A stretch of DNA of 64,000 nt from contig JADJDM010000020.1 of assembly GCA_016702705.1 (NCBI GenBank), forward strand, positions 108,647 to 172,646, read 5' to 3'. The notes beneath the pieces are model-generated. The model had not been told where the DNA came from, did no database searches, and worked only from the letters and a program-made list of their open reading frames with translations. The translations under genes were made by a program, and so were the position numbers. The DNA is from Bacteroidota bacterium (lineage in GTDB: Bacteria; Bacteroidota; Bacteroidia; B-17B0; Aurantibacillaceae). Below are positions 56,553 to 64,000 of the stretch, piece after piece (the first letter of the stretch is position 1; each line of letters opens with the position of its first letter).

Positions 56553-59500
56553 TTACAGTCTTTTACCTTTAGGATTTTCAACGAAAATCAAAAACTAGCT
56601 AAAAAATTCCCTGATGATGTAAACAGTACTTTATTTGCTCAACAAAAAAACAAACGTATTGATTACGATTATGATTTAATAAGCGGTAAAGTAAATTCGG
56701 TTGCATATCAAAATGGTAAACAAGACCAATGGCATCATGCATACGAATATGATGCAGATAACCGTATACTTGAAGTGCAAACAAGCACCGATAATATATT
56801 ATGGCAAAAAGATGCGAAATACTTGTATTATCATCATGGCCCACTTGCACGTACCGAACTTGGGGAAAATTTAGTACAAGGTGTAGATTATGTTTATACT
56901 TTACAAGGCTGGATAAAAGGAGTTAATAGTAATTCCTTATCTTCGCAAAGCGACCCTGGTATGGATAACTTTGGAATGAACATAGGAACACCAAGCTTAA
57001 ATCAAAACTTTGCTAAAGATGTTTATGGATATACGCTTGGTTATTTTGATGGAGATTACCAACCAATAGATATGATTAAGTGGAACGCAACAAATCGTTT
57101 TGAAGCTGACAAAACTGCTAGCCAATTAGTAGCTAACCGAAACAATTTATACAATGGTAATATTGGGAGCATGGTTACAACCATTGTTGACCCTAATAAC
57201 CCAAGTCTTCCATTACCACTTGGTTCAGCTTACAAATATGACCAGTTAAACCGTATTATATTAGGGAACATCCTATAACAATTTAAATTTAACAACAAAT
57301 ACTTGGGGCGGCGGAAGCACTATTGCAAGTAACCTTTATAGAAACGAGTTCGTATACGACGCTAATGGAAATATTTTAAATCAAAAACGTTACAATAATT
57401 TTGGACTAATGTTTGATAATTTAGAATACAAATACGATTACTCGGCTTACTCGCAACCAACTGGCGCAATAGGCGGTACAGATATGCGACGCAATCGATT
57501 GTATCACGTTAACGATCAAATAGGTTTAGAATCTTTAGAAACAGATGACATTGATGACATGGGTAGTTTGGATATTTCTCAGCCCGAATTTACTTGGGGA
57601 GAAAATACAAATTACGACTATACACCAATTGGCGAACTTAAAAAAGATACCAAAAAAGGAATTGAAAATATTGAGTGGACAGTTTATGGTAAAATAAAAG
57701 AAGTTACACGCCACACAGCTCATGGTATACAAACACTTAAGTTCGATTATGATGCTTCGGGCAATCGTATTGCAAAACATGTTTACAGCGCAACAGGTAC
57801 TTGGAAAAAAAGTACGTATTACAGCCGCGATGCACAAGGCAATGTAATGAGTGTGTACGAACAATTTTTTAACCCAACTATTGCAGCTGGTTCTTATGCA
57901 CAAGTTGAAAAACACATATACGGAAGCAGCCGCTTAGGTATGGAAAAAACCTTTGTTGAGTTAATAGATAATAATGGACCTGGACCCGACCCCTGATAAT
58001 TTAGGTACAGCACGTTTAATGATTATTGATGCACCTGGTAAGCGTGTGTATGAATTAACAAACCATTTAGGTAATGTACTTGGCAACCATCACCGACCGC
58101 AAAATACCTGTGGGCGATATGAATGATAACATCATTGGCTATAACGCCGAGCTTTACACAGCAAACGATTACTCTGCTTTTGGTGCACCGCTTAAGGGAA
58201 GAAAATTTGATAAAACAATCTGCGTTCCACAAACCATTGTTACACCTTTGGTGAACGAAGATTTTAACGGCTCAAGCAACGCAGGTTTTGTTGGAACCAA
58301 TGCTTGGGTAACTTTACAAGGAAACCGATTAAGAGTGCAAAAAAACACTCCTTCTGGAACATCTTCAGTATTTAGTGCACGTAAAGACTTTACAGTAAAC
58401 AGCAACTCCGATTACATTGTTACTTTTGATTTTGAGGTAATTAGCTCAGGAGGTGTTACAGCACGCATACGAAATTTAAACACTAATGCAGTTGTACAAA
58501 CATTATCTTTACCCGCAAATCAGTTTGCAAGTTTAAGCTTTAGTGTTGCAACTGCAGGAACATACAGATTAGAATTAACCACAGGATTTGTAAATGGTAC
58601 ACGTAGTTTTAGAATCGATAATTTGTTTATTGAAGAAACTAATAATACGCCTTTTGTACTAGTTACGGGTCTTACAGGTACTCCTTCAATGGGCAAGAAA
58701 GAGACGACGAGATTTATGGTGATGGGAATGCGATTGGTTTTGAAGCAAGAATACTTGACCCGCGTTTGGGTAGATGGTTGAGTATAGACCCACTATTTGC
58801 AAAATATCCTGACGTTAATCCATACAATTCAGCTTTATGCAATCCATTATATTTTGAAGACCCAGATGGAAGAGATCTTGCATCATTTTAGGGAAGGGAC
58901 GGAAAAGAAACACACAGAGTTGTTGATGAAAAACTGTTAAAACATTGTTGCGATTCAATATACAGAATGGGTAGATCCAAAGACTGGGCAACCCAGAGGT
59001 TTTTAAGGTTATGATTATCAAGAGGCCGCTATGCCAAGTACAATTAGTGGTTATGAAGACCCAAAATATCAGCAATATGATTATGTCATTGCTGCAGAAA
59101 CATTTATCTTTAATTATAAGAAAAATGAAATGGGTGAAGTACCTGAATATGGCAAATGGTACAGTAATGAAAGATGCAAAAGATAAAGTGCCTGATCTGA
59201 ATCCTACTTAGTAAAAGCAATAGCTATTAAAGAAACCCAAATGGGTAATTTTGATCCCAACCTTGATGATTTAAATGACTCTAAAAAGAGCATTATGCAA
59301 GCTAATGTTTATTTTAGTGAAACAAAAACTGATTGGAATGATTCAAAAACAATTCGGATTAACAAAATGGCGGGTTCTTAACGCACAACAAAGCATAAAG
59401 GCGGGTATTGGAATACTTTTATAAAAGGCCTTAAAAATGGAGATGGAAAAAAATGGACTGGAGGAAAAGACTGGGGCAATGCAGTTGAGAACTACAATGG

Positions 59501-59643
59501 AAATGGCAAAAAAGATGCAATAATTTGCCACACAAAGTGAATTATAAAGCCGCGGTTATGAAAATGTTTTATAATTCCACGAAAAAAAGTTACAAACAAA
59601 TGACGTTAAAACTAAACTCACAAAACCTAATGTTTTTAAATAA
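56553..59643 (+). pseudogene. 3' part of an RHS polymorphic toxin with lysozyme-like C-terminal domain, several indels
   Basis: An open frame begins right after abiF and carries YD-type RHS repeats (YDYDLISGKVNSVAYQNG, YEYDADNRI, FVYDANGNIL, FDYDASGNRI). Then come NHLGNVLATITDRK, a lectin-like insert, and the conserved RHS core end YGDGNAIGFEARILDPRLGR plus WLSIDPLFAKYPDVNPYN. The N-terminal shell is absent. The variable tip (58890 on) has VPDLNPTLVKAIAIKETQMG, IMQANVYFSE, QSIKAGIGIL, DWGNAVENYNGNGKK and HKVNYKAAVM: the order and the KET glutamate of SLT/lysozyme-like folds. It likely degrades peptidoglycan. Indels fall near 57265, 57995, 58085, 58675 and repeatedly in the tip. Confidence 0.75.
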
Positions 59644-60316
59644 ACAAATTTGATACTGCCATTATTTTTTATTTTTAGCTTCTTGTTCTAGTTCTATAAC
59701 AAATAACAAAGAGGTTGCGGTAGATTCTATATTAATTAAAAGAAAGCCAATATTGATATAGTTCATTCCAATTTTCATCTATAATATTTAACAAAAGGAG
59801 TGTTCTCTTTAGATTTGATTCATTAAATACAAAATTTATTGATGAACATTATAAAAAGGAAGACTTTGAAGCAAATATTAGTGAGGCCAACCATTTAAAT
59901 AATTCGATTTTGTACTTTAAAGATGTGAATGATTTTGAAAAAGTAATTAATGCACAAAACATTACTGATTTTTCTACTTCATTTTATAAACATTACTTTT
60001 AAAAGGAGATACAAGTAATTCCTTTTGAATTCGTAAACTCAAATATGAAGGCACAAGGAGTTGCATTATCAAAAATTATGGTCAGGTAACAATTTTTTTA
60101 ATCACATATATCAGCCCAATTACTGATGAAAAAGAGATAATGTTTTTCACTTACAACAAAGCTAAAATGGAATTAATTTACTTTAATTACGGAATGGTTA
60201 ATTTAAAAAAATTGGAACGAGGTACATTGGAATTTTCTTTTACTGTAAGAGGAAATGAACCAGATATAACAAGAATTTTATATGACGATAAATTTAATCA
60301 GTTCTATTTTAGGTAA
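59630..60316 (+). pseudogene. Probable lipoprotein immunity protein for the lysozyme-like RHS toxin, several indels
   Basis: An ATG at 59630 overlaps the toxin's likely stop by 14 bases. Corrected for one base it reads MFLNKQILILPLFF then ASCSSSITNNKEVAVDSIL, a lipoprotein signal with a Cys at about residue 20. Later frames give RFDSLNTKFIDEHYKKEDFE, VNDFEKVINAQNITDFSTSF, ITDEKEIMFFTYNKAKMELI and GNEPDITRILYDDKFNQFYF ending at TAA 60314-60316. Total length is about 228 residues. A lipid-anchored periplasmic location is what immunity against a peptidoglycan-degrading effector would require. There is no known family, and the pairing is inferred from position. Confidence 0.6.
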
Positions 60317-60479
60317 GTTTTAGTTTATTACTTACTATTGTAAAAATTAATGTTTAAATTTATAAACCAAAACAAATCTTGTTCAACTAGCAATTATTTA
60401 TTAAATTACAAATCGTTCTTTGATAAACACAAACCTTTAAACCATTTAGTATAATTGGCTTGTAACCATGCTGCCCTCC

Positions 60480-61567
60480 AATTACTCCTTCAATAACCAA
60501 GAACACGACGATGAAATGTATGGTGATGGAAATGCAATTAGTTTTGATGCTAGGGTGCTTGATCCGAGGTTGGGTAGATGGCTCAGTGTTGACCCAAAAG
60601 TAGGAAAATATCCACAATGGAGTCCATATCAATTTTGGCTATGATAACCCAATTGTAACAATAGATGAAGATGGTGAGGAGAATGTAATAGTTGTTGCTG
60701 CTGAAAATCACTCAGAAACACCAGGTAATAAATTAATGTTTATGTTTCATGCTATAAGGGCGGCAAGAAAATATCAAAAACTTTCTGGGGAAAGTACAAC
60801 TGTATTATTGTTTAATCATGGATATTCTGACAAGCAGGTTAAGGCATTTGAAAGAGTTTGTAAAATGTTTGGCGTTAGTAATGTAGTTAAAGTTTCCAAT
60901 GTGGATGAAGTGGTAAACTACATTAACTCCAAAAACACAAAGACCGCAAGTCTTTCTACAGAAAGACAAAGTGATCCTGTCTCTAACTTAGATATTTTTT
61001 CTCATGGTTTGCCAGGTAGAATACCATTAGATTATGAAGGTGGTAAATCTAATACAGATTTAACCATTGAGGAAAGTTAATCAAATTGACCCCAAGTCAT
61101 TTTGGCAAAGATCCAGCTACGGGTGAAACGCCCTTTTTGTTTCTTATGCCTGTAGAACTGGAACACCAGATGAGGAAGGAAGTCATTTAGCCCAATCTTG
61201 CTGACAGAACAGGGGCAACAGTTAAAGCTTTCAAACGTCGTTCTAATTATGATGACACATTTAGTAATAAGGATATCAGAAACTTTAATAGGACTATGAA
61301 ACTTAATAAGTTAATACCTGGTTATGGAACTCTCTTATATATGAATAATCACGGCTTAGACAAATATTATCAAATAGATGCAGTAAATAAAGCCCTAGAG
61401 GATAAAAAAAAGAGATATACAATTGATGGAGCACTATTTGATGAACGCGGAGCATTAAAGAACCTCGTTCGGGAGATACACCAGAAGAATTACCAGAAGG
61501 GCAATTTGAATTTAAACCTCAGGCGAAAGAAAATTATGAAAAAAGCAATTACTCTTACAATATTTAG
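60480..61567 (+). pseudogene. Orphan RHS tip with caspase/CHAT-like toxin domain, several indels
   Basis: A second RHS core end appears without any preceding repeats: NYSFNNQEHDDEMYGDGN, AISFDARVLDPRLGRWLSVD and, after one indel near 60637, GYDNPIVTIDEDGEENVIVV. The attached toxin domain runs over AENHSETPGNKLMFMFHAIR, ESTTVLLFNHGYSDKQVKAF and NLDIFSHGLPGRIPLDYEGG. After another indel it gives LFVSYACRTGTPDEEGSHLA, then ADRTGATVKAFKRRSNYDDT and an ending in EKSNYSYNI. The His in SHG and the Cys in ACRTG fit the clan CD (caspase/CHAT) dyad. This is a displaced RHS-CT cassette, presumably a donor for recombination with the main RHS gene. Confidence 0.7.
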
Positions 61568-62010
61568 CATGTTTATTTTAGCTGGATGCATGCGACAAGA
61601 TATTTACGATTATTATATTCCCCTGCAGGAAATAAGTTTTAATATTTATAAGCAAGATAAAAATTGTAATCATTTGTTGTATAAGTCAATTAATATGGAA
61701 ATTTCTCATGAAAGTCTTGATTTAAGAACAACTGAAAAAATACAAATTGTTAATATCATTTGATGGCATTGTATATAATGGCGGTTTTAGAAGTAATATA
61801 AAGCTTAATGATTTACCAATATGTAAAAGTGAAGGAAGGAATGTTGTTAGCATTGTTGTATGTCTACAAGATACAACTCAGAACAAGGCATATTTATGGC
61901 AAAATGATTGTACTTATGCAATTGATAAATACAATAACATTAAAATTGTATTGAATCGAAAAACTGAGCACGATAAAGAAGAAAGAGCTTTTAAAATACA
62001 TAGGTGGTGA
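61536..62010 (+). CDS. Probable lipoprotein immunity protein for the caspase/CHAT-like toxin, one indel
   Basis: The ATG at 61536 lies inside the toxin end in another frame, with 32 bases of overlap. It encodes MKKAITLTIFSMFILAGC, a signal with lipobox FILAGC and Cys at about residue 18, then MRQDIYDYYIPLQEISFNIY and LYKSINMEISHESLDLRTTE. Near 61750 one base must be removed or added to reach FDGIVYNGGFRSNIKLNDL and CLQDTTQNKAYLWQNDCTYA through RAFKIHRW and TGA. The repaired protein has about 158 residues. Its position directly after a toxin tip identifies it as the likely immunity protein; no family is recognised. Confidence 0.6.
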
Positions 62011-62177
62011 GCATTAAAAGCTAAAACGGGAAACGTTGAAAAGGAATTCCCCCGTTCGCGCAGAAATGTTTTTCCGTGTAATGCAAACGAAATAAAATAG
62101 TCTTCTTCAATAAGTACTACTCACCCGATTTTTATACCAAGTAGAATACTTGGTTTTGTGATTTCATTAGTCATTTA

Positions 62178-63071
62178 CTACACCTCACCAATCTTAAAAG
62201 GAAACCACTTATTTATTTGTTCTAATTGCTCTTCAATGTTTTTTGGCGGTACCGTAAGGTGGTAGAAGCGGTTAGTTTGTGACCAGCCATGTATTGCACT
62301 TGCTCCTAATGATAATTGTTTTTCGTTTAGCCAGTTGGCAATACCACCGAACGCCTAATGTTTAAAGGGCACAAATGTCTATCAGGAAACATAGCGCCAA
62401 AATACTTTGCTAAATAATTAACATCCGAATGTCCAATTTGTGTCCCTAGTTTGCCAACTAAAAAAAGTAATCGCATTTAGTTTTAATCAGTTTTGGCGGT
62501 GGTTTTTAATGTAATCTATAAACAAATCAAGCTGTTGATTGCTTAGGCATAGCTTGCGGCGTGTTTAAGGTTTTACTTGCTTTAAATGTAAATACTCACC
62601 TCATCTAAATCAACACTTTAGCTTTATGTTTTTAAGCTCTCACTAAGCACTAAAGCTTGATTTAAAGCAAACTAACATTACTTCGTTGCGCACTTTTAAA
62701 TAGAATAACGCTCTTCCTTATTGTTAAGCAATTGAAGTTCTTTTGTAGAAAAAAATCCTGATGAATTACTTCCTTGCTTTGTTTCCCGTTTTTATTTTAA
62801 TGTTTTACAAATGGTTTCCGACCTTACCAATTTCGATTAGGTAGTCATAATACTTTTTAATCCCGTAAAGTATAAAAAAGTTTTTGTGGTTCACATTTTT
62901 TAGTCGTTCGGATTGAAATAAGTAATCTACAATATCCTTGTATTTTGAGTGTAGAAATATTCGAAAATCGCGGGCAATAATATTGCCACTGCATAAAATA
63001 GCTTTTTACTCCTGATGGCGTATGCCCCATTTGAACCAAATAGGTTTCGTAAGAAATTTTTTTCTTGACAT
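62178..63071 (-). pseudogene. XerD-like tyrosine recombinase, many indels
   Basis: Minus-strand fragments in changing frames outline a recombinase of about 297 residues. The start (ATG at 63069-63071) reads MSRKK then SYETYLVQMGHTPSGVKSY, a core-binding SAM-like N-terminus, with YKDIVDYLFQSERLKNVNHK further on. The catalytic end reads FPDRHLCPLNIRRSVV, EQVQYMAGHKLTASTTLRYR and KNIEEQLEQINKWFPFKIGE with TAG at 62178-62180. The R-x-S and AGHK...RYRQ motifs are those of Bacteroidota XerD-like recombinases found with transposon-like elements. So many indels make the true state unclear; low consensus quality near the end of the window is likely. Confidence 0.65.
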
Positions 63072-63084
63072 GATAGTAAGTTTA

Positions 63085-64000
63085 TTACGAGAATTTATAG
63101 TTTTGTTTTCTGCGCTTAGCACATAGTTGCACTGTATCTATTTCGGTATGCCCTAAAATGATTTTACAAACTCGGCACTGGCTCCATTTCGAGAGGTGTG
63201 TTGATACGGTGTCTTAAACAATGGAGGGTAATGTTTTTGAAATGAGGGCATCTCATCATTTGTGCACAGCAACAATGCGCAAAATTGTTTTGTAAATACT
63301 GTGTCCGCACATGCGTGCTCCAATATCATTTAAAATTAGAGCTTCTTAGTATAAACGCTATTATGCTGTAAGTATAAACCTCTTTCTGCCTTTAAATAAG
63401 GTTTAATTTTTTTCAATATAAATTCAAAATTGGTACAACCCGAGATTTGTGTTTTTACCATCTCTAACAACTAACAATCCTTACTAATTAAAATATCCTG
63501 AATATTAGTGCAACTATTTCGGTGCGGCGTAAGCCGCAAACCACTGCCATAGCAAGTATGGTTTTGCTCGCGTGCATCTTTGCAAGTATTAAATAATAAG
63601 GTAATTTCGGAAGTGGTACAAATGTTTCTATCAGTTTTGCTTACCAAATTGGAAACTTTGTAAACCAGGAGAGTTTTCAATTGCATTAATATCTATTAAG
63701 TAATCAAAAAACACACGAACCGAATAAAGATTATTGCGAATCATAGATTCGCTTAAGGTCCTTGCCGCCTTAAATTTGGACGTGTTTGTATGTACTCATA
63801 ATGACGCAACAATTGTAGCGCTTTACTTTCGTAAATCAAAAAAGCCTTGGCTTTCTAAATACCAAAGAAACTCTTACAAGCTTGATACATAATTGTTTTA
63901 CCCCCTACCACAGTTTTTAACCATAATCATTTTATCAAGCCATTGTAATGCTCAATAAAATAGGGATTTTTAACTGAAATGGAATTGTTTTTGCCATAAT
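63085..64000 (-). pseudogene. Second XerD-like tyrosine recombinase, many indels, runs off the window
   Basis: The stop is TTA at 63085-63087, 13 bases before the start of the previous recombinase, so both belong to one minus-strand operon. Fragments read ITLHCLRH (the H-x-x-R motif), FVKIILGHTEIDTVQLYAKR with the late His and the Tyr nucleophile and a tail KQNYKFS. Further upstream lie VCGLRRTEIVAL with the first catalytic Arg, and SMIRNNLYSVRVFFDYLIN from the core-binding domain. The N-terminal end is beyond 64000. The gene is damaged by indels throughout, as in the rest of the last 2 kb. Confidence 0.6.

Overview
The window is AT-rich bacterial DNA from a member of the phylum Bacteroidota. 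The evidence is: TAnnTTTG promoter elements; a gliding-motility-type C-terminal sorting domain; a PID-CTERM substrate next to an exosortase; DUF4286, YitT, PD40 and SPOR proteins of the kinds usual in this phylum; and LytTR/propeller two-component regulators. The genus cannot be named from the sequence.

1-30 kb is mainly chromosomal housekeeping. It holds an amidohydrolase, RNase E/G, a 29-residue COX24/bS22-like ribosomal protein, HU, a beta-CASP nuclease, CysQ, a DoxX/MauE-like protein, a GreA-like protein, YitT, an MMPL transporter, transhydrogenase PntAB, a secreted CHU_C-type protein, a LytTR regulator with its propeller histidine kinase, an MlaE/MlaF pair, an SDR enzyme, TrpS and a PD40/SPOR protein. 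30-37 kb is a surface-polysaccharide block on the minus strand: a Wzc-type tyrosine kinase, a CBS-DegT aminotransferase fusion, a cytidylyltransferase and a GSA-type aminotransferase. It stands head to head with a PID-CTERM/exosortase pair whose exosortase has lost its catalytic C-terminal half. 37-51 kb is ordinary again (GlyA, PPK2, a glycosyltransferase, bacilliredoxin, DUF1003, TPR, DUF4139, DUF4286, RsmA) with one MITE-like repeat.

51-64 kb is accessory DNA. An integrative element (tyrosine integrase, an uncharacterised protein, palindromic sites, excisionase-like HTH, RepA-like ATPase) carries a defence module: a promoter, a structured RNA matching the abiF motif, and an Abi_2/AbiF HEPN ribonuclease. 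Directly after it lies the 3' part of an RHS polymorphic toxin with a lysozyme-like tip and a lipoprotein that is probably its immunity protein. Next comes an orphan RHS tip with a caspase/CHAT-like SHG...YACRTG toxin and a second lipoprotein, then two tandem tyrosine recombinases.

Single-base indels, mostly in A/T runs, break many otherwise conserved genes. They become dense in the RHS tail and in the last 2 kb. Some may be real decay, but the pattern looks largely like consensus error. Where two reading frames clearly join, one feature is given for the whole gene and the break is described.
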